Source of the DNA: Nocardia mikamii NBRC 108933
GTDB lineage: Bacteria; Actinomycetota; Actinomycetes; Mycobacteriales; Mycobacteriaceae
NCBI RefSeq assembly: GCF_001613505.1
Contig: NZ_BDCM01000006.1
Coordinates: 372,001-436,000, forward strand
Direction of reading: 5' to 3'
Length of the DNA stretch: 64,000 nt
The translations under genes and the position numbers were made by a program. The first letter of the stretch is position 1, and each line of letters begins with the position of its first letter. Shown in pieces: positions 17,159 to 25,781 of this stretch. The notes beneath the pieces were generated by a model. The model was not told where the DNA came from, did not search any database, and saw only the letters and a list, made by a program, of their open reading frames with translations.

Positions 17159-18052
17159 ATGAAGAAGGTGAGTTTCGCCGAGTTCGGCGGCCCGGAAGTC
17201 CTGCGACTCGTAGACGCCGAGGAGCCGCACCCGGGCCCCGGCCAGATCCGCATCGCGGTGCGCGCCGCAGGCGTGAACCCCGTCGACTGGCGGATTCGCG
17301 AAGGCCAGTTCCAGCAGGCCCATCCGCTCGAACTGCCCGCCGGAGTCGGACAGGACGCGGCCGGCGTGGTGGACGAAATCGGCGCGGGGGTAACAGGTTT
17401 CGCGATCGGCGACGCCGTATTCGGCGAAGGTTCGAGTACCTATGCCGAGTTCGCGGTGCTGTCGGTGTGGACCCACATGCCCGACAGCCTCGCGTTCGAG
17501 GAGGCGGCGGGCTATCCGTCCGTGGTGGAGACCGCGCTGCGCATCATCGACCAGGTGGGCGCGCGGCCCGGGCACACGCTGCTGGTCAGCGGCGCGTCCG
17601 GCGGAGTCGGATCGGCCGTGCTCCAGATCGCCCGCGAGCGCGGCATCACGGTGATCGGCACGGCCGGGGCGGCGAACCAGGACTACCTGCGCAGCCTCGG
17701 CGCCATCGCCACCACCTACGGTGAGGGCTGGGTCGAGCGAGTGCGCCGACTCGGGCGTGTCGACGCGGCCCTCGACCTGGCCGGCTCGGGAGTCATCGGT
17801 GAACTCGTCGAACTGACCGGAGATCCGCAGCGCGTGATCACCATCGCCGACCTCGACGCACCGGAGCTCGGCGTTCGATTCTCGGGTGTAGCGGGAAGCA
17901 TGCCCGACGCACTCGGTGCGGCCGCCGACCTCATCGCGCGGGGAAAGCTGCGTATTCCGGTCGAGAAGTCGTACACCCTCGCCGACGCCGCCGCGGCGCA
18001 CATCGACAGCCAGGCCGGGCATACCCGCGGGCGGCGAGTCATCGTCGTGTGA
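17159..18052 (+). CDS. NADP-dependent quinone oxidoreductase-like protein (MDR superfamily)
   Basis: 297 residues. GroES-like N-terminal domain (MKKVSFAEFGGPEVLRLVDAEEPHPGPGQIRIAVRAAGVNPVDWRIREGQ) and a Rossmann domain with the LVSGASGGVGSAVLQIARERG nucleotide motif (about 141-161). Zinc ligands are absent, as in the QOR subgroup that reduces quinones or enones with NADPH. It ends ...DSQAGHTRGRRVIVV. Regulated by the divergent TetR protein. Confidence 0.9.
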   Translation: MKKVSFAEFGGPEVLRLVDAEEPHPGPGQIRIAVRAAGVNPVDWRIREGQFQQAHPLELPAGVGQDAAGVVDEIGAGVTGFAIGDAVFGEGSSTYAEFAVLSVWTHMPDSLAFEEAAGYPSVVETALRIIDQVGARPGHTLLVSGASGGVGSAVLQIARERGITVIGTAGAANQDYLRSLGAIATTYGEGWVERVRRLGRVDAALDLAGSGVIGELVELTGDPQRVITIADLDAPELGVRFSGVAGSMPDALGAAADLIARGKLRIPVEKSYTLADAAAAHIDSQAGHTRGRRVIVV

Positions 18053-18190
18053 ACGTCCCGGAGTCGCATCCGCTCGGACGGTCGGCGGACGTCATCATCT
18101 GCGCGGGCGGGCATTACGACGATTCGACGGCCCGAACACGACGGCGAATTCTCGCCAGCAGACCGTCGTATCGACCACCAGGATCGTGGC

Positions 18191-18607
18191 ATGACGGCGG
18201 ATGTGATGACCACCTTGCGAGCGTTCTACGCGGCCGAAGCGGCCTACCTCACGGAGGGCGCCGAGTTCGGCGAGATGGCTCGGCACCTGGCCGCCGATGT
18301 GGTCATGTACCAAGCGGCGAGCCTGCCGTACGGCGGTGAATGGCACGGACACGACGGCTTCCGGACGTTCATCGCCGCGATGGGCGACAGCTGGGACGGT
18401 TTGTGGTTCGACGATCAGCAGTTCCTCAGCGACGGCGACCGGGTGGTCGTCCACAGCCGGGGCCGGTTGCGGGCGCGCCGCACCGGACGTGAACTGAAAA
18501 CCTCACTGCTGCAATGGATCAGCTTCCGAGACGGACTGATCACCGAGCTCCGGCCCTACTATCACGACACCTCGGCCGTCCTGGCCGTCCTGGACGAGCA
18601 GGTGTAG
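18191..18607 (+). CDS. SnoaL-like/NTF2-fold protein
   Basis: 138 residues (MTADVMTTLRAFYAAEAAYL...YHDTSAVLAVLDEQV). The cone-shaped NTF2 fold is suggested by DVVMYQAASLPYGGEWHGHDGFRTFIAAMGDSW and the strand pattern RVVVHSRGRLRARRTGRELKTSLLQWISFRDGLITELRPYYHD, with the typical FRDGLITELRPYYHD ending. Enzymatic or binding role unknown. It is convergent with the sigma factor gene, whose own C-terminus also has a SnoaL-like fold. Confidence 0.8.
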   Translation: MTADVMTTLRAFYAAEAAYLTEGAEFGEMARHLAADVVMYQAASLPYGGEWHGHDGFRTFIAAMGDSWDGLWFDDQQFLSDGDRVVVHSRGRLRARRTGRELKTSLLQWISFRDGLITELRPYYHDTSAVLAVLDEQV

Positions 18608-18613
18608 GCACCG

Positions 18614-19555
18614 TCACCACGATTCGATCAGCGGGACATCGTGGTCCTGCCGCTGCCATTCCGCGGTGAGGCGGCCGAGCCGGTGCCGGGCGGCGATGCC
18701 GCGCACGCCCGCGATCTTGTCGTCGCGGACCTCCAGGATCAGCACACCCACGACGCGGTCGTCGAGCGTGGCGAGCATGGCCGGACACCCGTTGACCACG
18801 GCGGCGTGGATGGCCGGCGACCCACCGGCGAGTTTGCGCTTCGCCGGAGAGGGTTTGAAGCCGGCCCGCACCGCGCCGGCGATCCGCTCGGGCGTCGCGT
18901 ACCGGATGAGCTTCGCGGCCCATCCCAGGCCGGCACCGTCGGAGACGCCGGTCGCGTCGGCGGTCAGCAACGCCAGCAGCCGTTCGGTCCGGCCCGAGGA
19001 GGCGGCGGCGACGAACGCCTCGACGATCCGGCGCGCGGATGCCCGGTCGGTCTCGGTAGTCGTGCCGGTGGCGGCGATTCGGCGCCGCGCCCGGTGCAGA
19101 TATTGCTGACTCGCCGATTCGGTGATGCCGAGGATGTCGGCCGTCTCGGCGTGGCTGTACGAAAACGCCTCGCGCAGTACGTAAACGCCGCGTTCGATCG
19201 GCGACAGGCGCTCCATGAGCATGAGTACCGCCAAGGTCACCGATTCGCGCTGCTCGACGGTGTCGGCCGGGCCCAGCATCGGGTCGCCGTCGAGCAGCGG
19301 TTCGGGCATCCACGCGCCGACCGCGCGTTCGCGCCGCGCCGTCGCCGACCGGAGGCGGTCGAGCGCCAGATTGGTGACCACCTTGGTCAGCCATGCCTCG
19401 GGCACCTCGACGAACTCCCGGTCGGCGGCCTGCCACCGCAGGAACGCGTCCTGCACCGCGTCCTCGGCGTCGGCGGCCGAGCCGAGCAGACGGTAGGCGA
19501 GCGAGGCCAGCCGATTCCGGCTGGCCTCGAAACGCGCCACGGTGGCGGTATCCAT
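18614..19555 (-). CDS. ECF41-type RNA polymerase sigma factor (SigJ-like)
   Basis: Starts at ATG 19555 (MDTATVARFEASRNRLASLAYRLLGSAADAEDAVQDAFLRW); GTG 19561, 4 bp after the oxidoreductase stop, is an alternative. Sigma2 and sigma4 (SPIERGVYVLREAFSYSHAETADILGITESASQQYLHRARRRI) are complete, followed by a SnoaL-like C-terminal domain (about 170-313) that in this group replaces an anti-sigma factor. The conserved DGGGK-type motif is present as DGAGLG, but the C-terminal NPDKL motif is degenerate (AARHRLGRL). It is downstream of and coupled to an NAD(P)/FAD oxidoreductase, the usual ECF41 neighbourhood. Confidence 0.88.
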   Translation of the reverse strand: MDTATVARFEASRNRLASLAYRLLGSAADAEDAVQDAFLRWQAADREFVEVPEAWLTKVVTNLALDRLRSATARRERAVGAWMPEPLLDGDPMLGPADTVEQRESVTLAVLMLMERLSPIERGVYVLREAFSYSHAETADILGITESASQQYLHRARRRIAATGTTTETDRASARRIVEAFVAAASSGRTERLLALLTADATGVSDGAGLGWAAKLIRYATPERIAGAVRAGFKPSPAKRKLAGGSPAIHAAVVNGCPAMLATLDDRVVGVLILEVRDDKIAGVRGIAARHRLGRLTAEWQRQDHDVPLIESW

Positions 19556-19565
19556 GAGCACGACC

Positions 19566-20756
19566 CTATGCGGCGACCACGTGCGGTGAAGGCGCGAGGG
19601 CGGCGACCGCGCGGTACCTGTGACTCGGCTTTCCGAAGGTCGGATGGCTCAGGGCCCAGGCGGCGGTGTCGAGGATCGTCGACTTGACGCGCGCGGCCGC
19701 CCGTCCGCACAGGGCCCACGACTTCGCGTGCGCGTCGCCGTCGACCAGCTGGAAGATCCCGTCCCTGCGGCCGAGACTGATGTGGTTGCCGACATACGAC
19801 AGCGAGGTCGTCGATATCTTGCGCCCCGTCCGGTCTCCGATGATCGCCGCGGTCGCCTGCATGGCGGTGAATCCGGCCGACGCACAGGACATCGGCAACG
19901 GCCGGCCGTTCTCGCCGAGGACGAAGACACTGTCACCCGCGACGTAGACATCCGGATGCGAGACCGACCGCATCTGACGGTCGACGGTGATCTGACCGTT
20001 GGCGATTACCTCGAGACCGCTCGCGGCGGCGATCGGATGCACGGCGAAACCCGCGGCCCACACAGTCGCGTCGGAGGCGAAAACGGTGCCATCGGTGGCG
20101 ACCGCGGCGTCCTGCTGGACCGCCCCGATCGTGGTGTGCTCGTGCACCGAGATATCGAAACGCTCGAACGCGCGCAGCAGGTGCCGGCGAGCCTTCGCGC
20201 CCAGCCAGCCGCCCAGCTCGCCGCTGGTGACCAGAGCGACGCGAAGCCCAGGGCGGGACTCGGCGAATTCGGTGGCAGCCTCGATCGCGGTCAAGTTTCC
20301 GCCGACGACCAGCACCTTCCCCTCTTCGCCCAATTCGTCGAAGCGGGTGCGCAGGCGCAGCGCGGACGGCCGCGCGGCCACGTGGAAGGCATACTCGTGG
20401 ACACCGGGAACCCCCTGCTCGGCGGCCGTGCTGCCGAGCGCGTAGACGAGGGTGTCGTATCCGAGCCGGCCGATGCCGTCGCCGTCGGCCACCGTGACCG
20501 TCCGGTCCTCGACGTCGACCGCGGTTACTCGTGCCACTCGCAACCGGACGCCCGTACCGGCGAACACGTCGGCCAGCGGCCGGTAGCGCAGCTCCTGCCC
20601 GGCGGCGAGCTGATGCAGCCGCAACCGCTCGACGAAATCGGGTTCGGCATTGACGACCGTGATCTCGAAGTCGTCCGGGTGCAGTTGGCGGGCCAGGTAT
20701 CCGGCGGAGAAGGCTCCGGCATATCCGGCCCCGAGAACGACGATGCGGTGCTTCAT
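19566..20756 (-). CDS. NAD(P)/FAD-dependent oxidoreductase, NDH-2-like
   Basis: 396 residues. FAD motif GAGYAG (9-14), NAD motif VVGGNLTAIEAATEF (about 150), and the second FAD stretch HPDVYVAGDSVFV. This is the pyridine nucleotide disulphide reductase fold without the redox-active Cys pair, as in type II NADH dehydrogenase-like proteins. It is the first gene of an operon with the ECF41 sigma factor and is probably the sigma factor's target through the promoter at 20789-20815. Confidence 0.88.
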   Translation of the reverse strand: MKHRIVVLGAGYAGAFSAGYLARQLHPDDFEITVVNAEPDFVERLRLHQLAAGQELRYRPLADVFAGTGVRLRVARVTAVDVEDRTVTVADGDGIGRLGYDTLVYALGSTAAEQGVPGVHEYAFHVAARPSALRLRTRFDELGEEGKVLVVGGNLTAIEAATEFAESRPGLRVALVTSGELGGWLGAKARRHLLRAFERFDISVHEHTTIGAVQQDAAVATDGTVFASDATVWAAGFAVHPIAAASGLEVIANGQITVDRQMRSVSHPDVYVAGDSVFVLGENGRPLPMSCASAGFTAMQATAAIIGDRTGRKISTTSLSYVGNHISLGRRDGIFQLVDGDAHAKSWALCGRAAARVKSTILDTAAWALSHPTFGKPSHRYRAVAALAPSPHVVAA

Positions 20757-20788
20757 GGTTCGCTCCTGTCTGGTTCGCGTGCTTCCTG

Positions 20789-20815
20789 AACGAGACAGGG
20801 CGCGAATTCCTGACA
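20789..20815 (-). promoter_or_regulatory. Candidate ECF41 promoter
   Basis: On the minus strand TGTCAGG (-35 side, 20809-20815) and CGTT (-10 side, 20789-20792) are 16 bp apart. ECF41/SigJ promoters are described with a TGTCAC-like -35 and a CGTC-like -10 at that spacing. The match is near but not exact, and it lies 32 bp before the oxidoreductase start. Confidence 0.45.
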
Positions 20816-20823
20816 GGAACGAA

Positions 20824-20839
20824 GGTGATGTGGGTCACC
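20824..20839. promoter_or_regulatory. CRP-like GGTGA-N6-TCACC site
   Basis: GGTGATGTGGGTCACC, a CRP/GlxR-type core (GTGA, 6 bp, TCAC) just upstream of the ECF-type promoter, and 13 bp from the stop of the next gene. Compare 3271-3284. Confidence 0.4.
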
Positions 20840-20851
20840 GTCGAGGAGCGA

Positions 20852-21187
20852 TCAGCCCTTGCTCGCCGGTTCCGTGAGCTCGGCCGGCCCTCCCGCACGC
20901 TGCGCCTTGATGCTCGCCTGCCACTTCTCGAAGTCCGCGCGCATCACGGATATCTGACGCTCGATCGCTTCCTGGGTGTCCGACCACCAGCTCTGCGCAG
21001 CATCCCGAAGTTCCGCCGCGGTCTTCTCGAACTCGTGCCCCTCATGTTCGAGAGTCGCGGTCAGCTTTTCCCGCCGAGCCTGCAATGCGGCCCGGCTCTT
21101 GTCCCGCGCCCCGGCGGAGGAGTCTTCGAACTGCTTCACCCGGACCGCGAGATCCATCAGTGATTCCGACAACGGTTTCATATTCAT
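20852..21187 (-). CDS. Predicted coiled-coil protein of unknown function
   Basis: 111 residues, almost entirely helical with charged heptads (SLMDLAVRVKQFEDSSAGARDKSRAALQARREKLTATLEHEGHEFEKTAAELRDAA, then SWWSDTQEAIERQISVMRADFEKWQ). No signal, membrane segment or catalytic motif. It starts MNMKPLSESLMD. No family was recognised. It lies upstream of the oxidoreductase-sigma operon on the same strand but is separated from it by their own promoter. Confidence 0.65.
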   Translation of the reverse strand: MNMKPLSESLMDLAVRVKQFEDSSAGARDKSRAALQARREKLTATLEHEGHEFEKTAAELRDAAQSWWSDTQEAIERQISVMRADFEKWQASIKAQRAGGPAELTEPASKG

Positions 21188-21406
21188 GCCCTCTCGAAGC
21201 GGTGCGATCCTCGGCAGGATCCCGGTTGTCGCTGTCCAGCGTTGCCGCTTCGCCCGGCCGGACCAAGGGCAGAACGTCCTCTGATGTCCCGTGCTGGAGA
21301 TGGACTTCGCCCGGCCGGGCTCCTCCCGGAAACACGGGTGGGGAATGCTCCGGCCGGCACCGGGTATGCGCGAGACAAGAACAGTCGTCCGATGAGGAGT
21401 AGTCCG

Positions 21407-21607
21407 ATGTCAGCAATTGCGACCCGACTGGGGCATCGAATATCGGCCGCGGCACATTCGGCTTGGGCCATGGTCCACCATCCCCGCGGCGAACCGCACA
21501 CCGATCTCGCCGCCGAACACCACTCGACCACCAGCGACCCGACCGGCGGCCGCCAACAGGGCGAACCCGAGTCCTCGCCGCGCGGGCTAGGTGGCATGGA
21601 CTTCTAG
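21407..21607 (+). CDS. Small protein of unknown function
   Basis: 66 residues from ATG 21407 with GAGGAG 8-9 nt upstream. The N-terminal half is weakly amphipathic (SAIATRLGHRISAAAHSAWAMVHHP), the rest polar and Gly/Pro-rich, ending GLGGMDF. Support is the good ribosome site and codon use; no family recognised. Confidence 0.5.
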   Translation: MSAIATRLGHRISAAAHSAWAMVHHPRGEPHTDLAAEHHSTTSDPTGGRQQGEPESSPRGLGGMDF

Positions 21608-21658
21608 CGGTTCTGTCCGGCGGTGGCGTTCGACCGTGTGCACCGCGTGCCGCTGCCG

Positions 21659-22303
21659 TCAGCGACGCCAGAACAGATGGTGTGTCACGCCACTCGAGCT
21701 CGGCACCCGCTCCGAGTGAAAGCGATCGGTGAGCTCGTCCGGGCTGGTCCACAATCTTTCGCCGCCGCCGAGTTCGACCGGCGCGACGGCGATGTGCATC
21801 TGGTCGATGAGATCCGCTTCGAGGAAATCGCGGATCGTGGCGACGCCACCGCCGATCCGCACATCCGAGCCGTCGGCAGCTTCGAAGGCTCTTTCCAGAG
21901 CCTCTTTCGGCGAGGCGTCGACGAAATGAAATGTGGTGTCCCCCAGTACGATAGACGGCCTGGGGTAGTGGGTGAGAACGAAGACCGGTGTGCGAAAAGG
22001 CGGTTCATCACCCCACCACCCCTGCCAGTCGTAGTTCTCCCACGGCCCGCGCTGCGGACCGAATTTGTTGCGCCCCATGATCTCCGCGCCGATGTTGTTG
22101 CGATAGTCACGAGTGAAGTAGTCGTCGAGGCCATAGGTTCCACCCGGCTCGGTGCGGGTGGGCCAGTGCGCCGTGGGGCCGCACCACGCGAACAGCGCGC
22201 TCGGATCGGCATGCCCGAACGGCCGTTCCGGACTCTGCCCTTCCCCGGCCCCGTAGCCGTCGCTGGAGAGGTTGAAGTTCTGGACACGAACCAACTGTGA
22301 CAT
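21659..22303 (-). CDS. Dihydrofolate reductase family (RibD C-terminal-like) protein
   Basis: 214 residues from ATG 22303 (MSQLVRVQNFNLSSDGYGAG). The DHFR-like fold is indicated by NLSSDGY, EIMGRNKFGP, TPVFVLTHYPRPSIVLGDTTFHFVDASPKEALERAFEAADGSDVRIGGGVATIRDFLEADLIDQMHIAVAPVELGGGERLW. RIGGG(V)ATIRDFL is the NADPH-binding loop. Such stand-alone proteins are presumed reductases with unknown substrates. Confidence 0.88.
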   Translation of the reverse strand: MSQLVRVQNFNLSSDGYGAGEGQSPERPFGHADPSALFAWCGPTAHWPTRTEPGGTYGLDDYFTRDYRNNIGAEIMGRNKFGPQRGPWENYDWQGWWGDEPPFRTPVFVLTHYPRPSIVLGDTTFHFVDASPKEALERAFEAADGSDVRIGGGVATIRDFLEADLIDQMHIAVAPVELGGGERLWTSPDELTDRFHSERVPSSSGVTHHLFWRR

Positions 22304-22445
22304 CGAAACCCTTTCCGATTGCAATGCGCAACCAGTGGAGAGTAGCCATACTGCTCTCGTTTTGCAATCAGTTGCCATCCACTGCCGCCGCCCCCGAACC
22401 GGTCGGACTGTGGCGACACGAACCCGGCCACCGCGTTCAGGGCAA

Positions 22446-23810
22446 TCAGGCCCTCGGCTTGACGGCCGGGGGTTCCCAGGTGCCATCGAGGATGGTGTGG
22501 TCGGGCCAGTAGGCGCGCAGGTACAGGGTGAACTCTTCGGCCGGCGCCGGGAGCCAGTTGCTCAGCTGCTCGGGATCGGTGGGCGGGGGGCCGCCGGCGG
22601 TGAGGGTCAGTGAGCCGTCGTCGCCGTAAGCGAGGGTCTTGTTCTTGGTGCCGAGGGAGAACCGCTCGAGGTCGTTGGGGTGGAAGAAGTGGTGGGTGTT
22701 GTAGACGGTCAGCGACCAGAAACCTCGCACCGGTGGGACCTGGCCGGCGGTGAAATGCACTGTGTAGGTGGTCGATCCGTGCAGCCGGTTCCCGTCGGCA
22801 TCGAGATCGAGGTAGTAGTACACGGTCTCGTTCGGAGTGTTGACGAAGATGTTCGACTTCCCGATCGCGGTCCGCGACAGGTAGTCGGTGCCGAAGTCGG
22901 CGCCGTTGCGCTGGGTGGTCCAGTTGTGCGCGACCGGCAACCCGATATTGCGGAACTCGAACAACTCGCCCACCACCCGATCGGTGTCGACCGCGGTCCG
23001 CTGCAGGGCGTCGGCGATCGCTGGATCGCGTTCGGCCACAGCCAGAATCGAGCGAAACCACGCGTACAGCGCTTCCTCGCCGGGCAGCGCCGGCACCTCG
23101 TCGAGCACTTCGCCCAGGGTGGCGAAGAACGTTCCCGGATCGACCCACTGCGTTTCGCCCTCACCGCTGGTGGAGTCCCCTCCCCCGAACGACGGCACCG
23201 CCGACCAGTCGATCACCTTGGTGGTGCCGTCGAACTCCGACAGCGGGTACGCGCTGATCCGGTCGACCAGCGGCGCGATCGCGGCCCGGTCCTCGGCGGT
23301 GTCGTCGAGGAACACCCGAGGGATCACCACCGCGATCCGGGTGTCGTACCGGAAGACGTCGGTGATGCCGGCGGGGACCTCCCCTTCCCACGATTCGGGC
23401 GCCAGCAGATAGAAACCCGGTGCGGTGCCGTACATCTTGCCGAGACGCACGAACGAATCGGTGCGCTGGTCGACCACCTGGTACACCCAGAACCGGTCTC
23501 CGAAATCGGGGACCTGCACCACCGACGGGCCCGATGTCGCATCGAGGACACCGAATCCGTAGGCGACGTCCTGGTTCGGGCACGCCACCATCCGTTGCTC
23601 CGGGCGGATGTAGTCGCGAAGCATGCCGATCGTTCCGGGTGGGCCCGCGGGCACGATTCCGGCCAGCAGCCCGGGCTCGGGGAGCTGGGCCATGACGGTG
23701 CGCCGGTTGTGCATGTTCACCAGCGGCCATCCCCACAGATACGCGACCCGCCCCAGGGCGGCGGCGTAGGCGGCGGTCATCTTCGGGTTGTCGAAAACCG
23801 GACCGGACAT
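22446..23810 (-). CDS. DUF1254/DUF1214 domain protein
   Basis: 454 residues from ATG 23810, selected because GGAGGG sits 9 nt upstream; earlier in-frame starts (23864, 23981) lack a site. The N-terminal DUF1254 part includes AYLWGWPLVNMHNRR, CPNQDVAYGFGVLD and DFGDRFWVYQVVDQRTDSFVRLG; the C-terminal DUF1214 part has YYYLDLDADGNRLHGSTTYTVHFTAGQVPPVRGFWSLTVYN and YLRAYWPDHTILDGTWEPPAV. These domains occur together in proteins of unknown biochemical role. No signal peptide is visible. Confidence 0.9.
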   Translation of the reverse strand: MSGPVFDNPKMTAAYAAALGRVAYLWGWPLVNMHNRRTVMAQLPEPGLLAGIVPAGPPGTIGMLRDYIRPEQRMVACPNQDVAYGFGVLDATSGPSVVQVPDFGDRFWVYQVVDQRTDSFVRLGKMYGTAPGFYLLAPESWEGEVPAGITDVFRYDTRIAVVIPRVFLDDTAEDRAAIAPLVDRISAYPLSEFDGTTKVIDWSAVPSFGGGDSTSGEGETQWVDPGTFFATLGEVLDEVPALPGEEALYAWFRSILAVAERDPAIADALQRTAVDTDRVVGELFEFRNIGLPVAHNWTTQRNGADFGTDYLSRTAIGKSNIFVNTPNETVYYYLDLDADGNRLHGSTTYTVHFTAGQVPPVRGFWSLTVYNTHHFFHPNDLERFSLGTKNKTLAYGDDGSLTLTAGGPPPTDPEQLSNWLPAPAEEFTLYLRAYWPDHTILDGTWEPPAVKPRA

Positions 23811-24070
23811 CAGCACGCCCTCCTCGAACACCGTCGACAGGCCAACTTCCGCGACCCTAGACATCCACGCCCGCCCCCGACTCACCTGCCGCGGGTGATA
23901 TCGCTCGAACCGCTGGACGGCCCCGGCTCGGAGCTCGGAACCCCTGCGCCGGTACAGCGTAGGGGTCTGAATTCCGGCCACTGTTGCGACCGCTCGTGTG
24001 GACAGCGCCGAGCAGTTTTACCGCCGCGCTCGAGGATGTGCTCGCGCGGTCCGGAGCGTGCCGCCCTGCC

Positions 24071-24382
24071 TCAGCGGGCGCCCTCCTGCACCGGATAGTC
24101 GATGACGACCGCACCGCCGGTGGCGTAGTTGACGACATCGGCGGCCGCCCGTCGGCCGTACTCCGACGCCCGCGACGCGGCCAGGGCGTCGGCGTCGGCG
24201 AAGTCGCCTTCGAAGACCGCGAAATACGGCGCTTCTCCATTGGTCGCCGCTACGTCGAAGCTGTAGCGCCACGCACGCAGGCCGGGCATCTTCATGACCA
24301 GCGGAAGGTGGTTGTTCACGTAGTAGTCGCGAAAGTGGTCGGGGTCGGCGGGCTGGGGATAGAGGACCACCAATTTATGCAT
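24071..24382 (-). CDS. EthD family protein
   Basis: 103 residues from ATG 24382 with CAGGAGG upstream. MHKLVVLYPQPADPDHFRDYYVNNHLPLVMKMPGLRAWRYSF is the EthD signature (substrate-facing YxxxHxPL). Ferredoxin-like dimeric fold; EthD was named for ethyl tert-butyl ether degradation, but most members act on unrelated compounds or have unknown roles. Divergent from a LysR regulator, which probably controls it. Confidence 0.88.
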   Translation of the reverse strand: MHKLVVLYPQPADPDHFRDYYVNNHLPLVMKMPGLRAWRYSFDVAATNGEAPYFAVFEGDFADADALAASRASEYGRRAAADVVNYATGGAVVIDYPVQEGAR

Positions 24383-24469
24383 GCCTGCCTCCTGCATTCA
24401 CCGAGGTCGGTGGAATCGTCATATGCGCAGGTTAGGGCTAGATGTGTGGTCGAGGGAAAGACCGGGACG

Positions 24470-24490
24470 CGATAGACTCAGAACCTATCG
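24470..24490. promoter_or_regulatory. LysR-type box, CGATAG-N9-CTATCG
   Basis: Perfect 6-bp inverted repeat 23 bp before the LysR start, in the 131-bp divergent region with the EthD gene. Its length and position fit a LysR autoregulatory and activation site. Confidence 0.5.
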
Positions 24491-24513
24491 TTATCAATCG
24501 GCAGGGAGGGTAT

Positions 24514-25410
24514 GTGGCCCCGGATACGGTGAGCCTGCGGTACTTTCTGGTGCTGGCGCAGGAGTTGAACTTCACCCGGGCGGCCGCACGGATCGGTATC
24601 GCGCAGCCCGCACTCAGCGCCCGGATGCGCCGATTGGAGGCCGAACTCGGCACGACCCTGCTGGTCCGCACCACGCGTAGCGTCGTATTGACCACGGCCG
24701 GTGCGGCTTTGGCCGAGTCCGCGCCGCCCGCGCTGGCGGCGCTGGACCGGGCATGGGACACCGCCCGGAAGGCGGGGGCCGGTGAACTCGGCACGCTGCG
24801 CATCGGATACAGCCTCAGCACGGGGGCCGAGACGGCACCGGCATTGGTGGACAAGCTCATTCGCAGCAGCCCGGGGCTCGAGGTCGGCGCGGTCCCGATG
24901 GCGACACCGGAGATCTCCCCCGCGGTCGCCGACGGCCGCATCGACGCGGGGATCACCCGCGGGGAACAGCCGGGTCGTGGCGTGCGCCGGTTCCTGCTGC
25001 GGCGGGAGCGCGTCGGGGTCCAACTGGCACAGCATCATCCGCTGGCCGAACACTCGGAGATCGAGATCGCCGACGCGGCCGCGTATCCACTGCGACTCCC
25101 CGACCGTGTGGCCAACCCCGTGATCCACGATCAGCTGGCCGCGCTGTTCCGCGACACCCAGCCCCGATTCCACACGCCCCCAATATCTTTCGACATGTCT
25201 CAGCGCGACCTACGCGACGGGCTCACCCTCGCCCCGGCCGGTGAAGTCGCGGTCACGACACAACCGGCCGGTCTCACGTGGCGACCGCTGCGGGGCGCAC
25301 CCCCCTTGACCATCCACCTGGTCCTCCCGCGCGTGCAGTCACCACTACACCGCCGCCTCCGCACCGTCGCCAAAACCCTGGCACACGAACTGCACTGGCT
25401 GCCGGACTGA
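24514..25410 (+). CDS. LysR family transcriptional regulator
   Basis: 298 residues from GTG 24514, after AGGGAGGG. The HTH is VSLRYFLVLAQELNFTRAAARIGIAQPALSARMRRLEAELGTTLLVRTTRSVVLTTAG; the substrate domain begins LGTLRIGYSLSTG. The upstream ATG at 24442 lies before the ribosome site and the inverted repeat and is rejected. Divergent to the EthD gene. It is the last chromosomal gene before the island. Confidence 0.88.
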   Translation: MAPDTVSLRYFLVLAQELNFTRAAARIGIAQPALSARMRRLEAELGTTLLVRTTRSVVLTTAGAALAESAPPALAALDRAWDTARKAGAGELGTLRIGYSLSTGAETAPALVDKLIRSSPGLEVGAVPMATPEISPAVADGRIDAGITRGEQPGRGVRRFLLRRERVGVQLAQHHPLAEHSEIEIADAAAYPLRLPDRVANPVIHDQLAALFRDTQPRFHTPPISFDMSQRDLRDGLTLAPAGEVAVTTQPAGLTWRPLRGAPPLTIHLVLPRVQSPLHRRLRTVAKTLAHELHWLPD

Positions 25411-25570
25411 CGAACAGCTGTTCGACGGCGGCTTCCTGGAGTTCTTGCCGGCGGCGCTGACGGAGCAGCACCCATACCACGGGGACGTCGTCCCCGGCGG
25501 GACGAAGCGAGTCGGGGACAGCCGTGCCTATCGTGCTCGAGGTGACTGGTCGGAGCAACTTTGGCAGTGA
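25409..25570 (+). pseudogene. Possible gene-end remnant at the island border
   Basis: Starting directly after the LysR stop codon, an open frame with high-GC third positions reads DEQLFDGGFLEFLPAALTEQ, HPYHGDVVPGGTKRVGD, SRAYRARGDWSEQLWQ and then stops. It has no start codon in this frame. It looks like the last ~53 residues of a truncated coding gene, perhaps cut when the island was inserted. No family recognised. Confidence 0.35.
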
Positions 25571-25781
25571 ACCCGCGAGCATGGTCAACCTCCTGTGTCG
25601 GGGCCGAGGTCCTGGCCGACTTTCCCGGCCAGCGGACGGTCCCAGCGGAACGACAGAGCCCCCGCCCGGACACCGGACGGAGGCTCCGCAAAGTCTCTAC
25701 CAGCAGCGCTGCCCTACTTCTTCGCAGACGCCGGCTACACGTTGAAGCGGAACTTGACCGAGTTCCGTAGTAAAATAACCT
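25571..25781. other. Intergenic region before the serine integrase
   Basis: 211 bp with no credible gene. An AT-richer promoter-like stretch (TAGTAAAATAACC near 25769) directly precedes the integrase. A short match of GGCTCCGC followed by an AAG-containing stretch occurs here (25684) and at 33980, next to ychF; too short to call an attachment site. Confidence 0.4.

Noticed and set aside
25274..25691. Minus-strand frames over the end of lysR
   Set aside because: Antisense to lysR and to the high-GC3 remnant; no conserved motif.
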